From: Liolophura sinensis
Taxonomy: Eukaryota; Mollusca; Polyplacophora; Chitonida; Chitonidae
Length of the DNA stretch: 64,000 nucleotides
Direction of reading: 5' to 3'
Assembly: GCF_032854445.1 (NCBI RefSeq)
Contig: NC_088296.1
Span: forward strand, 2,567,246 to 2,631,245
Position 1 is the stretch's first letter. Each line of letters opens with the position of its first letter. A program made the translations under genes and the position numbers. Positions 34,699 through 45,654 of this stretch are shown here, piece after piece. The notes under the pieces were generated by a model, which was given only the letters and a program-made list of their open reading frames with translations, searched no databases and was not told the DNA's origin.

Positions 34699-35003
34699 TA
34701 AAGATAACACAGTTGGTAGAGCGTCCGCTTGGGGAGTGGCAGATCCAGGGTGAATCCTGGGTCGAGTCACACCTAGGCGAAGGCGATAGTGCAACGACTG
34801 GTTGACCAGTATCAGTATAATGCCTCGGGCGGAGCTTCGGTAAGGCGTCTCAGTGAAGCAGCATTAGATAAAAAAGCAGTGGGCATCAGTCCTCCAACAA
34901 GGAGAAACATTATATGCACTCTAAGAATTCCTTCGTCGTCATATAATTGAAAAATTGTTAAGTACGACGTTAAACCCCAAGCGCTCACTCGCACTCACTT
35001 TAA
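34699..35003 (+). mobile_element. Second tRNA-derived SINE family, near-complete copy
   Basis: The head contains GTTGGTAGAGCGTCCGCTTG (A box) and GGTGAATCCTGGGTCGAGTC (B-box region). The body carries TGACCAGTATCAGTATAATG. The tail is AATTGTTAAGTACGACG, TTAAACCCCAAGC, ending in CACTCGCACTCAC. The tail parallels both the Meta-SINE tail (TTGAGTACGGCGTAAAACA) and the 3' end of the LINE at 56869-62452. It inserted into the 3' flank of paralog 2 after duplication, since copies A and B lack it. Confidence 0.85.
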
Positions 35004-35548
35004 AAAGTTAACAGAGTTGCATTTAATCCTTGAAAAGCGTGTACAACGTAGCAACTGGGTGATATGATACCCCTCCCCCCCCTTACATTATCTCCCCATA
35101 TTTTGCAGAGGCAAGCTAAAATGGTAGCGTACTTGTTGTTATGTTGCTTGGCGCTCACCACTGAGAGTTTAGAGCAAGGAAACAGGACGGTCTGGCCCAA
35201 TGGTGCCATAATGCAGGCCGCTGTCGTATAAGTGTATTACTATGAGAACGACGTAAAAATTTACTCACTGTTTGTCAGTAACATGCACAGCATGCCTTAG
35301 AAACATGCATACAAATGATACAAAAGATATCAAATAAAGCTTTACTAACCACCTTCGGTCTTCCTGGCTTAGGAAAATAGCCTAAAACCGCAAATTCAGA
35401 GCGCAAAGATTCCGACATTGCCTCCCACAGAAAGGCGTAACTGCAACATGACTGAAAACTGTTCAGTAAGACGAAAAACTTCTACCACTCATGCCACACC
35501 ACAATCATTTATCAGTGTATTGACAAAAATGAATAAACTATCATAGCC

Positions 35549-38319
35549 TCAACCTTGTAAACTGGATTTATTCCGTTCTGTGTGGATGCCGGATATGGCT
35601 TTAATCCCACCTACACGACTGAGATACTCAAGTAACACTCGGGCTTTGAGTAGGTGCGCTCCTTTAGAGTAGTGACTTCCATCTTGGGAGGCCAAATTTA
35701 CCGTCAAGTTAAACGTGTCGAAATAATTTACTCCTCTGGGTTTTAAAACGTCTCTTACTGCCCTGATGAAATGCAAAACACTAGGGTTCGAATGACTGGG
35801 GATTTTGGGAGTCATCAGGGGACCCAGTGCATGAGACCCAACCCAGATAACCTTTGGCCAAACTTGACCAGACTTCTCCAACATGTCTAGGATAGGGGAG
35901 ACAACTTTTGAAATCACTTCTTGTGAATTGAAAGCGTCATGGTGTCCTATACCGATCACGAGAACCGAGCCTGATTTCCCGATCAAGGAGGAAAGCGCTT
36001 TTAGAATTGAGCCAGAGTACTTCGTGGACGGCAACTCGGATAGGCGAATATGCACACGTTCCCCACAAGAAGACTGCTCCCTCGCTTTCCAGTTTTCACA
36101 CTCGATCCTGGAGAAGATCTTCAGACCACGATGTGTCTCTCTCAGTTCTGTCACATAAAAATACATGTGTGTAAATTATTTGAGATTTATACAGTCCTAC
36201 AAACGTAAATATTAATGTGTCAACCAATTGTAAGTTTTAAAATGGCACAGCATTTTAAAGGCTGTGAAATGAGGCCTTCGTGGCTCAGTTGGTTAGCGCA
36301 GCGTAATGACCCAGAAGCCTCTCACCAATGCGGTCGCTGTGAGTTCAAGTCCAGCTCATGCTGGCTTCCTTTCCGGCGGTAAGTGGGAAGGTTTACCAGC
36401 AACCTGCGGATGGCCATGGATTTCTCGCGGGCTCTGCCCCGTTTCCTCCCACCATCATGCTGGCCGCCGTCTTATAAATGAAATAGTTTTGAGTACGGCG
36501 TAAAACACCAGTTAAATAAATAAAGGCTGTAAAGTTTCAGCGTCAAAATGTTAAAATGCTACGCCACGTTGTAATTGTTTTCAAGTTATGAACGGTGTTA
36601 ACAACGCTAGGGACAACGTCATGTACAACGCTATGAACAACGTCATGAACAACGTTAAGAACAACTCTATGAACAACAACAACAATGGTAGGAACAACGC
36701 TATTAACAACGTCATGAACAACGCTGGGAACAACGCTATATACAACGTCATGAACAACACTATGAACAACGCTATAAAGAACGTCATGAACAAGGGTAGG
36801 AACAACACTATAAACAACGCTGGGAACAACGCTATGTACAACGCTATGAAGAAGGTCATGAACAACGCTATGAACAACGCTATGAACAACACTTTGAACA
36901 ACGCTATGAACAACGTTATGAACTAGCTAGGAACAACTCTATAAACAACGTTATGTACAACGCTACGAACAACGCTATGAACAGTGCTAAGAATAACGTC
37001 ATGAACAACGCTATGAACAACGTTATAAACAAGGCTAGGAAAAACGCTAGGAACAACGTTATGGTTGCAAAGTTACAAACATATGTAACGCGGAAAACGT
37101 AAAAGTGTAAATTTGACACTAGACATTGGTAGATTATAACATTTTCTATACATTTAGTACTACATGTGTAACGCTCTACAACGTTATGACCAAATATTAT
37201 AGCGGCGCCTACGTCGCTCTGTTGGTTAATTAGCGCGCTAGCGCAGTTTAATGACCCAGGACCTTGTTACCAATGCGGTACTCAAGAATACTTAATTAAA
37301 CCACTGTGGCAAGCAGCATGGTGGGAGGAAACCAGGCAGAGCCCGTGGGAAACCCACCATGCTCCCGAGGATGTTGCCAGAGTTTCCTGCGTACTGTCGG
37401 ATGGGAAACCAGCATGAGATAGACTTGAACTCACAGCGACCCAATTGGTGAAAGCCCCCTGCGTCATTGCACCACGTTTGCGCTATTAGGCCCTCTGCCA
37501 CGGAGGCCCCCAAAATCATGGAGACACAGTAGTACCAAGTTATAGTGCGACCGACAAACAGAACTCACCTTTTGGAAGTTTTGCTCCAAAGCAGCCGGTT
37601 TCCTCATCTCCAGTTAATAGAATCTGAAAAGCCATATACAAGTGTCGCATGTGAGAATCGCCGATGAAGAGGAAATCCCCACTGTCCAAGAGGCGACATG
37701 TCTCGTTGGTAGAATACTGTCTCACTTGGCACTGAGTATCGCGATTCTTCCACCTGGACAGTTCGGCATAGAGACGCTGTCGCAAGTCATAACAGGTATC
37801 GCATACGCACTCCTGGGTGGTCTTGGTTTGGCATGTCCCTTGAACGCAGCACGGCGTGCCGCCGTATGGGTCACAGACGGCACGGAACCATTTCAATCCA
37901 GGGAAGGTGACGTCCCCGCAACGGCCGTCCTTTCGCTGTAGTGGCACAGGTAATTTGTTATAATCTCGTCCAAGACGTAGATATAATTGGACGTCTTCTT
38001 CCTGCTCTTTCGTGTATGGTTCCCTGTGCCATTCTCCCGTCGTTAGACAATCCAATAACTCCTGTTGTGTCACATGTTTGGATTCGTTCGATATGTCCAC
38101 GGCGCTTGGATGTGTAGTATGCTGCCGCACACTCTGCACAAAACTAGGATGCATGGCTGAAGCTACCGTTTTTTTTACCTGCGACATCTTCACATCCTGA
38201 TCAGGGGCTAAGCCAGATCTTCTGAGAGGCGGAAGGGCAACATTTGCTTTATTTTTGATAAGAATCATAACACCGTACGCTGCCGCGATAAACACTGTGA
38301 CCCCAAAGGCCTTCTTCAT
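35549..38319 (-). CDS. PC-esterase/NXPE-like type II membrane protein, paralog 2
   Basis: Exons 38319-37569 (751 nt) and 36147-35549 (599 nt). The phase-1 intron has donor AAAAG|GTGAGT and acceptor GTGACAG|AACTGAGAG, giving about 449 residues. The ATG at 38319 opens MKKAFGVTVFIAAAYGVMI, a basic start plus hydrophobic anchor. Exon 1 carries GRCGDVTFPGLKWF, DPYGGTPCC, CVCDTCYDLRQ and ends with FIGDSHMRHLYMAFQILL. Exon 2 carries VLVIGIGHHDAFN and DGSHYSKGAHLL. The GDSH and DGSH residues expected of the PC-esterase-like active site are all present. An upstream ATTTTTTTTAG acceptor suggests a 5' UTR exon. The intron has gained a SINE, a 12-bp minisatellite and an inverted SINE pair. It is much closer to paralog 3 than to paralog 1. 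The substrate is unknown. Confidence 0.87.
36270..36525 (+). mobile_element. Full-length Meta-SINE in the intron of paralog 2
   Basis: Sense: AGGCCTTCGTGGCTCAGTTG (A box), GCTGTGAGTTCAAGTCCAGC (B box), core with GCAACCTGCGGATGGCCATG, tail CAGTTAAATAAATAAA. AAAGGCTGTGAAA before and AAAGGCTGTAAAG after form the target duplication. The intron of paralog 3 has a single AAAGGCTGTTAAACG at 51161-51175 with no SINE: an empty site. Confidence 0.95.
36588..37060. repeat. 12-bp minisatellite (AACAACGCTATG) in the intron of paralog 2
   Basis: About 38 copies of AACAACG(C/T)(T/C)ATG, with variants such as AACAACGTCATG. Twelve bases are four codons, so long Asn/Met-rich (plus) and Leu/Phe-rich (minus) frames stay open. 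A short, decayed version lies at the matching place in the intron of paralog 3 (51225-51345). Confidence 0.92.
37203..37512. mobile_element. Head-to-head inverted Meta-SINE pair
   Basis: A sense head (37203-37278: CGCTCTGTTGGTTAATTAGC, AGCGCAGTTTAATGACCCAG, CCAATGCGG) is joined to an antisense copy (37279-37512: TACTCAAGAATACTTAATTA, AAGCAGCATGGTGGGAGGAA, CTTGAACTCACAGCGACCC, GCCACGGAGGCCCCC). The two tRNA-like heads face outwards and are complementary. The antisense copy ends 57 bp from the donor site of exon 1. Confidence 0.85.
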
Positions 38320-38479
38320 TGACGTATCTTTCAGATATTTGAAAATCTAAAAAAAATATATTTGGATATGATGAACAAATTGTTAAAAACATGTGCAAAT
38401 AAAGTAATGTAAGGGAAATTGAGAGCTCTCGGTTATGGAAAAAAAATGTAAACATAGAATTTTCCAAGGCATATAAAAC

Positions 38480-40620
38480 CCCTTCGAATGCAGTTATGAT
38501 TGTTGTAATTTATTAGGAATTACTCAACAGGCTGTGTTGTCATCACGATTAACATACGACAGCATTAAAATCATGCAAAGGAACCAAACTGTTTAGAGCC
38601 AATACCATGGCTTAGGAATATAAGATTACCAGTGCATTATTCGTACACGGCTCCTCATCAAAGTACACCGAAACACATTGATTGGTACACGCATTCTGAA
38701 AGACAGTCCGGAAGCCAAGGACCACGTGATATCCTTTGTACCACACGGTGTTATAGCATGGAAAGATACAAGCGAATGCGTTCATCAATAAAAAGGTAAG
38801 TTACGTAGTGGTGAGGTCTGCGCGAGCAATTGCTTCCCATAGGTGCCTACGCTTTATCCGTGTTTTGACTTAATGACTTTAGTTGGCTAGGTCTACTCTC
38901 TAGTACTGTCAGTCTAAATACATAACTTACGACGTGACCATTTTCTGGTCAATTAGCATTTGCTTAAATAACTGCGTCTTTGGCGAGTTTGTACCTGAGA
39001 AGCAAAATGACACAAAGCCAGATTGTGTAGCTAGTAAAAGTATAATACGGCTTCCGTCAGCTGTAAAGATATTCGGGTCGCTCTTTATTCTATAGTCTGT
39101 ACGAACAAGCTCCGGTAGTAGGGATTATCGCCTTTGGGGTGAGGGCGGGGGAAGGGTCGGGTAACTGGTTCATACAGCAACAAACGGGTAATGCACCCCA
39201 CCCCAGAGCTTAAGGCGTTTGCTCGGGATTATAGTTTAACATGATAAGCGGTCTTACAGCAGGGGAAAATGACTATTTTGAATCACTGTCAGCGATAGTG
39301 GATTTTTTGCGGATTTGTATAACCTCCAGCTTTGCAAATATTGTGAGTATTTAAGATGGGTTCACGTGCTGTTTGTTGTACTGTCTCATACAAAACCCCT
39401 TTGAATGCAGTGATGATTGTTGTAATTTATTAGGTCTTTGGCCCGGAATGACCTAACAGGCTGTGTTGTCATCACAAATAACATACATTAAAACAATGCC
39501 AGGGAACCAAACTGTTTAGCCCCAATACCATGGTTTAGGCGTACTGGTCGCTGACGGAGTGGCAAACACGGGAGTTCTTCCCTATTGCTCAAGACAGAGT
39601 GGCCATTTAAATGTTCAGGCATGTTACGACAATCACGTGATCTCCAACTCCCGGGCCGTATTACAAAATACCATAACGGAAAAGTAAAGGTCGATAACGG
39701 AGCGTCGGATTTATGCTTAATCTGTACATAAGCAATATGTATCGCGCATGAAACTGGCTCGGACACTTAAGCACCCGTCATACAGTTAATTTTCAAACAT
39801 GTTAAAGGAGTGCGGTGTACAGTGATTTGCGATATTATGCTTGCTCACACACAGCGGTGAAAAGATTGTCTTAATAACATGGGAGTTAAAACAAAACTCT
39901 GCTTCACGGCCTCGTAAGTCCAGAAACCGGTTTTTGTTTTCGATACCAATATATGTATACTGTGCAAATTGCTCTATTGTCTTAAATACTTTAATGTCTG
40001 TCGACCATCTCTCCTGCTTCTGTAAATATCGTCCAGTGTTGTTCATTTCCCTATACTTTCCCATGTTATCTAACATGCTAATACGAACAAGCAGGTTTCT
40101 TCATGATAATTTAATGTTTGCAACACACAACCTTGAAGTGAAGCCTGATAGTTTCCACAGCTTGATCTGGGACGAATATAATTACACTAGCCCCACACTT
40201 GATCCGCCATTTTCTTCATGCTTAGTACCAGATGCCCTGTCATATCTGGCGGTGAAATGCCCTTGTGTAACATATAGGCCTAGTCGAGATCCAAGCGAAT
40301 GCGTTGACTAACAAAAAGTAACTTACGTAGTGGCGAAGTCTGTGCGAGGAACTGGTTTGCATAGTGCCGTTCGCTTTATCCTTGTTTCCACTTCACTGAG
40401 GTCGTTTGGCGATGTTGAACCTAAGAAGCAAAATGACACAAAGCTGGCTCGAGTGGCTGGTAACAGCACAATAGGGCCTCCATAAGCTGTCAAGACATTC
40501 GGGCTGGTCTTTACTCTATAGCCTGTACGAACAAGCTCCCGCTGTAAGCTTTATCGCATCGGGTTGAAGGCGTGGCATGGATGGTGTAACTGGTTTATAC
40601 CGTCCCGAATAGTCTATGCA
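38480..40620. repeat. Duplicated 5' flanks of the esterase-like genes (two tandem versions)
   Basis: The first version begins near 38490 (GATTGTTGTAATTTATTAGG, CAACAGGCTGTGTTGTCATC, GAACCAAACTGTTTAGAGCC). The second begins near 39410 with the same landmarks (TAACAGGCTGTGTTGTCATC, AACCAAACTGTTTAGCCCC). Both end in a block with AAAAGTAACTTACGTAGTGG-type and CTGTACGAACAAGCTCC words (about 38790-39120 and 40310-40560). A third version lies upstream of paralog 3 (54020-55430). They probably include promoters or 5' non-coding exons; no coding potential is seen. Confidence 0.8.
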
Positions 40621-43088
40621 CGCCACCCGCAGAGCTCGAGTCGTTTGGTCGCGGTTATATATAAACGTGCTAAGCGCTTACGTAATGGGTAGTGCAATGG
40701 AGATTTTCTCTATATCCAGAAAAGTTACTTTATTGAATTTGTATTACTCACGTAACAAACTGAGTATGGCAGATTTTGACAAAATATTTTCAGCTGTTTC
40801 AGCAAAGTATTATTACACACAGTTTGGGTTGAGATGGGAAAATTAATGATTCAAATGGAAAACTGGTTGAAAATGTTATAGAGAAATATGATTTGGTTAT
40901 TCATAATGATGGAACTGGAACACGGTTTAATCCAATCTCAGGGGAATTAACCCCGTTAGATCTCACGTTATCCTCACTTGACATATCGTCTGATCTGTCA
41001 TGGTCGGTTGATCAGAACAACTGTCGTGGGAGTGACCACTGTCCAGTTATCATTGATGTTCGGGTAACACCAAAATTTAGTGATACAGGGCAACCACTTA
41101 GATGGAATATTAAAAAGCAACTTGGGGTTATTCCGCAGCAAATGTTTGTCTGTCTCAGTGGAGGCAGTTGCAAATGACAGCGTTGATATATTTAATGATA
41201 ATGCTATTTCTGCAATAACGTCCATGGACGTCCTCGGACGGCAGGTAAATACCAACAGAAACAGCCCGAACCGTATTGGAATACTGAGTCTACTGATAAT
41301 ATTACAGATAGGAAAAGAGCAAAGGATCGTGCATTGCGTTCTGGTAAAACAGGAGATATAATTGATTATAAAAAGAAAAAAGCAGCCGCCCAGCGAAAAA
41401 TTAAACAAGCACTAAAAAGACCATTGGTAAAATTATTGTTCGAAAGTAAACGAAGATACATCGGTAACTCAGGTCTGGAAACAGGTTAAGAAAATCAAAG
41501 GCCAGAGTAAAGGTTTCTCTACTCCAGCTCTTGTTAAGGATAACGTCAATGCTATTACGAACGAGGGAAAAAATGACCCCCTGGCTGAGTCTTTTGCTGC
41601 GGGTAGCAGTTACGCTAATTATGACCCTGAATTTCTTGAACATATGAGTAAATTTGAGCTAGAGAATGACCATATATATCAAAACGTTTGCTTCGATGAA
41701 TAACCTATTAATGATGAATTTTCTCTTCAGGAACTTAAGGGGGCACTTCGGCAAAAGAGTTATTCCCTGGCCTGGATGGAATTGAGTACACCATGGTGAA
41801 AAATATGCCAGATAATTTTTTAAATCTCATTTTAATGTTTATTAATGTTGTGTGGATGAAGATGACCTTACCATTGTCATGGAAACATGCGGTGGTAGTA
41901 CCAGTGTGTAAACCCGGTAAGCCCGCGTCACAGCCATCTTCTTACCTTCCCACTGCACTGTATTTGTAAGATAGTGGATCAAAAGTTTCTTATGAGACAG
42001 AGTTATCCAAGTAAGAGTTGGTTCTTTTCTATCCAAAAAAGTAGCTATCACAAACGGAACACCCCAAGGCAGCGTTATATCACCTACACTGTTTGGCGTT
42101 ATGATAAATGACCTTCCTGAGTCTGTACCATCCATTGTCAACAAGTCCTTATTTGCAGATGATAAGGCCGTCTAATTTGCGAAATTTTCCTCTTCTATGT
42201 TAGAAGCCCTGTTATTTACTAAAAGGAAAATCACAAGTGACATATCATTAAAAGGGACAGATTACAATATTAAATACACCTAGTATTTCAAATTCCTTGG
42301 TATGGTTTTGATGCTAAGCTTACGTGGAAGAATCGTATTGATAGAGTGGTGGCCAAATGCCAGACAGCAATTAATCTGATGAAAAGTGTGTGTAGCACCT
42401 CTTGGGGGGCGGATAGAAACGCATTGGGTAAACTGTATAAATCTGTGATTAGATCTAGGTTGGATTATGGAGCGGTGGTGAACAACCCTGCCTCTCGTAC
42501 ACTGAAGATGAGGCTTGACTCTATACAGGGACAGGCTTTACGTATATGTACTGGGGCCATGAGGACTACGCCGTTACAGGTACTGCAGGTAACAACAGCT
42601 TAACCCCATTATGGATTAGACGGAAAATGACAAGAATTAAGTATTATTTGTCTCTGTTAACAAGTCATAATAATTCTGCCCCTGATGTTTTAACTGTGAC
42701 TTGGCATTCTGAACTATTAGAAAAATTGAAACTCAAACACCAAGAAACATTTAGTGTTCGCTCTCAATCAACTCGAGATGAATTGCAGCTTGACGAGTTA
42801 GTTGTCCAAAAGGAAGTAAGATTTCCATTCCCTCCATGGAAACAGAGGCTTCCTTTTATATCTACACACTGTTAAGAGAAAAGGGTCAAAACTACCAGAA
42901 AAACTAGGGTCAGATATGACCCTGATATTCGGGGTATAGACATGACCAACTCCAAATATTAGGGTCGTTTATCACACCCTATAATTTAGGGTCACGCGAC
43001 CCTAAAATTTAGAGTTGACCTACCACATAAATAAGGGTGACATAGTCCTAAAATCTACGGTTACTCTGCACAATTAAATAGAGTGAGT

Positions 43089-44089
43089 TGTTATGTATGA
43101 CTATTTAACGTTTTCATGTACTGTTAGTCTGCGGACCTTTGTGAAAGCATAACAGGCCCTGTTATATGTGTACAGCGCGGACCTGATCGAAAGCACCTTG
43201 TTCAATGCTTCGTTTATTTCATTGGCTGTTAATTCTGTGTTTAAGAATAGCTGAATCCACCTGGAACGTATATAAGCCGTGTTTTCTGTGCAGAGAGGAG
43301 GTATTTTTGCTGCATCCACTGGGAGCCAGGAGAGTGTGCGATGCTCTCGTATCGAGTCCATTATATTGATATGAGCTGGTGATGCCAGTTTCATTTGGGA
43401 GGACAGATTTCTATGCCGGCACCGTTTGTGTACCACAGTTGTACTGATGTCTGGTTTAAGTGAATTTCTGCGGAAGTCACGTTTATTGGTGTTCGGATCT
43501 TTATTATGATTATACAGTGTTGACTGTGCAATTTGTTTAACACGCTGACCTCACCTGACCGACAAGGTCGTCATGGAATCTAAACTGAAGTTTTCAGTTT
43601 TGCAAAGCACGTTCGTTCTGCCACAAGGTGACATTACTCTACGTCTCTGAACGGCTCGTTTGTGAGTTTCTGCGGGAGCTGTGACTGTTCTAAAGTGGAT
43701 TATACCTCCATGCCTGGATTTACCCTGTGTTGTGCTCTGCGGGTGTGACGTCATTCAAAGGCTTGACTGTTCCAGTTCTGTGTAACCTGTGTACTGTGTT
43801 CGCGTTCGCTAGCCTAGCGAAGTACCTGACTGGGACAATTTGGGACTTGTGTGAATTGTGTGTTTATCCCATGGTCTTTACGTTGGATCTCCTGGAATAC
43901 GTTCCTTGGGATGCAAAGGTGAACTGGAAACTTTTAAAGACCGGTAATACTGATGTGTATGTTTTTTAATGTTGTTGTTGTTGAACTGTCTGTAAAACTG
44001 TACGTCTCATTTTATATATAAAGCATTGTTTACATTGTAATATTGAGTCACTGAGTCTGTTTTCTGTTGCTGTTTTCAATACCGTAACA
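43089..44089 (+). mobile_element. Candidate solo LTR (TGTTATG...CGTAACA)
   Basis: 1001 bp beginning TGTTATGTATGAC and ending CAATACCGTAACA, with TATATATAAAGCATTG about 75 bp before the end. GAGT lies on both sides (43085-43088 and 44090-44093), but the insertion is in a (GAGT)n SINE tail, so the duplication is ambiguous. The 80-codon frame at 43727-43969 and the antisense frame at 43101-43436 have no recognisable domain. Confidence 0.5.
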
Positions 44090-44253
44090 GAGTGAGCGAG
44101 TGAGTTCTTGGGGTTTAACGTCGTGCTCATATCGTATATACTTCATGATAGACGACAAGCGAGAAAGTTCCTCTTTTAGAGTGTGACTCAATCCAGGATT
44201 GACCCTAGATCTACCGCTTCCGAAACGCACGCTCTACCAACCATGCTATCGTG
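44090..44253 (-). mobile_element. Second-family SINE, antisense, split by the solo LTR
   Basis: Begins GAGTGAGCGAGTGAGTTCTT and GGGGTTTAACGTCGTGCTC (tail) and ends TCTACCGCTTCCGAAACGC and ACGCTCTACCAACCATGCTA (tRNA-like head, A box antisense). The GAGTGAGT at about 43081-43088, across the LTR, is the outer end of its tail. The middle is shorter than in the 34699-35003 copy. Confidence 0.75.
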
Positions 44254-45654
44254 GTTTGTTCTACTGACGTAAATTTTAGACTCATAGGAAAAACTTGCCT
44301 GTGTTTGCAACCCTGAAAATGAGGGTCGCAAATATATAGGGTCAGTGTTTCAACCGTAAAAATCTGTCTTGTTTACAACAATGTTGTTAGCGTCAAACAA
44401 CTGGACCCTTATTTTCCGTTCCTATTTTTCAGGGTCAATTTGCCTGAAATCCTGAAAAATTGGGTGGAGCCAACCCTAAAATTTTGACAGTGCAGAACTC
44501 TATTCGCAAAGTAAGGGAATCTGACCCTATCAAAAATACAGAATTGTGTGCTAAAGATCATATTCGATCAAACTGGTATGATTATCTCCACATTTACAAA
44601 GATGGGTCGAAATGTGCAGAATCTGAAAGAACATCCGCGGCCTTCTGCGTCCCAGAAATCTAGTATGAAAAGTCTTACCGTCTGTCTGGTCATATTACTG
44701 TCTTCACCTCCGAATTATTTGCTATCTTTGTGGCGTTAAAATTTGTAGAAGAATTTCGTCGCTTAAAATGTGTAATATTTACTGACTCTCTAAGTACGTT
44801 GTTTGCTCTGATCAACCATGCTGGAAGAAATGCTAACAATGTTGTACTTGAGATACTACACTGTTTTACTTATCTTTTCTATGAGAACATTCACATGTGC
44901 CTTGAGTGGATTCCAGGCCACGGTAATATTGAAGGGAACGAGAGGGTGGATCGGTTGGGGAAAGCAGCGTGTACGAAAGTAGTATACATATCTGTGTAAA
45001 TATGTCTGTCTCGGAAATGTTTAGTGTTTATCGAAAACAATTTTATGAAATGTGACGCAAGCATGGGAAAATAGTGCCAAAGGTAGATTTTACTACACTT
45101 TGTTTCCTACAGTAATAAATGCTTGGGTGTCATTGAAGGAGAGGTTACAACAAGTGTTTTTGATAAGACTGCAGTCGGGTCACGTTCCCTTGAATTTTTA
45201 TCTCCGTGGAATTGGAAAGCATCCAACTGGGTTTTGTAACCACTGCAATGTTTTAGAAACTATCATATTTTACTTCATTGTCCATATTATGGACAGATTC
45301 GTAATGACATATTAAGACGGCTTTCGATTTTAGGTGTGCAACAACCATCAGTACCGACTCTTTTAAGTCCACAAACCAACAAAGCTTAAATATTTAATTT
45401 GTTTGTTTTTTTTTGTCACAAGAAGCAAGAGATTCTGTTAGCTACTATATTAGCCACCTTTAGGGCCTCACCAAATTAAGTAGGTTCTGTTATCATCGTT
45501 ATTCTTTAACTGGTTTCTAAATTTGATAACTACTAATTAATTTTTCAGGATGACAAGAACAGAAAATATTTGGTTGCTCTGGCATAAATAGGGCTATTAT
45601 GGAACCTGAATATGCCAATATTTTCTGTTAATAGTAGTAGTACAAATGGGTAAG

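Larger units (their letters stand above)
34008..35548. repeat. Segmental duplication copy C (3' flank of paralog 2), with insertions
   Basis: Matches copy A/B from the SINE fragment (TCTCCGAGGCTCTG) through TCCATTTCGGTACCGTTCGG to about 34450, and again from about 35000 (GTTGCATTTAATCC, GGGTGATATGATAC, AGCTAAAATGGTAGC). It is interrupted by a TA microsatellite (about 34466-34555) and a complete second-family SINE (34699-35003), both absent from copies A and B. It is more diverged than A is from B. Confidence 0.85.
42867..44492. mobile_element. Candidate non-autonomous TIR element inside the LINE fragment
   Basis: This block separates the RT region (ends PPWKQRLPFIST) from the RNase H region. 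It starts CACTGTTAAGAG and its end reads, on the other strand, CACTGTCAAAATTTTAGGGT. Subterminal regions at both ends are full of AGGGTC/GACCCT words (about 42890-43030 and 44320-44450), which look like transposase-binding subterminal repeats. No transposase is seen. Flanking bases (ACA left, CAG right) do not give a clear TSD, so the class is undecided. Confidence 0.6.
40825..45400 (+). pseudogene. Decayed non-LTR retrotransposon ORF2 (endonuclease, RT, RNase H)
   Basis: Fragments in order: the endonuclease C-terminal part (40850-41060; NDGTGTRFNP and GSDHCPVIIDV); an RT N-terminal part (41760-41930; LPLSWKHAVVVPV); RT core motifs (42040-42175; NGTPQGSVISPTLFGVMIND and LFADD); an RT thumb-like region (42340-42870; SRLDYGAVV, FPPWKQ). 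After a 1.6-kb insertion comes RNase H (44535-44985; IYKDGSK, FTDSLSTLFAL, WIPGHGNIEGNERVDRLGKA), then a Cys/His segment (FCNHCN, 45230-45290). Multiple frameshifts and stops make it non-functional. The presence of RNase H after RT fits the I superfamily. The 5' part and 3' end cannot be placed; the sequence is featureless from about 45400 to 45650. Confidence 0.88.

Noticed and set aside
35883-36158. Plus-strand frame opposite the terminal exon (also 50787-51080)
   Set aside because: Shadow of the minus-strand terminal exon with its GHHDAF region.
36581-37119. Asn/Met-rich (plus) and Leu/Phe-rich (minus) frames of ~110 codons, the latter resembling a membrane protein
   Set aside because: Direct consequence of the 12-bp intronic repeat. 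It lies inside the intron of paralog 2.
43727-43969. 80-codon hydrophobic frame as a small membrane protein gene
   Set aside because: Lies inside the candidate solo LTR, has no homology I recognise and no conserved context.
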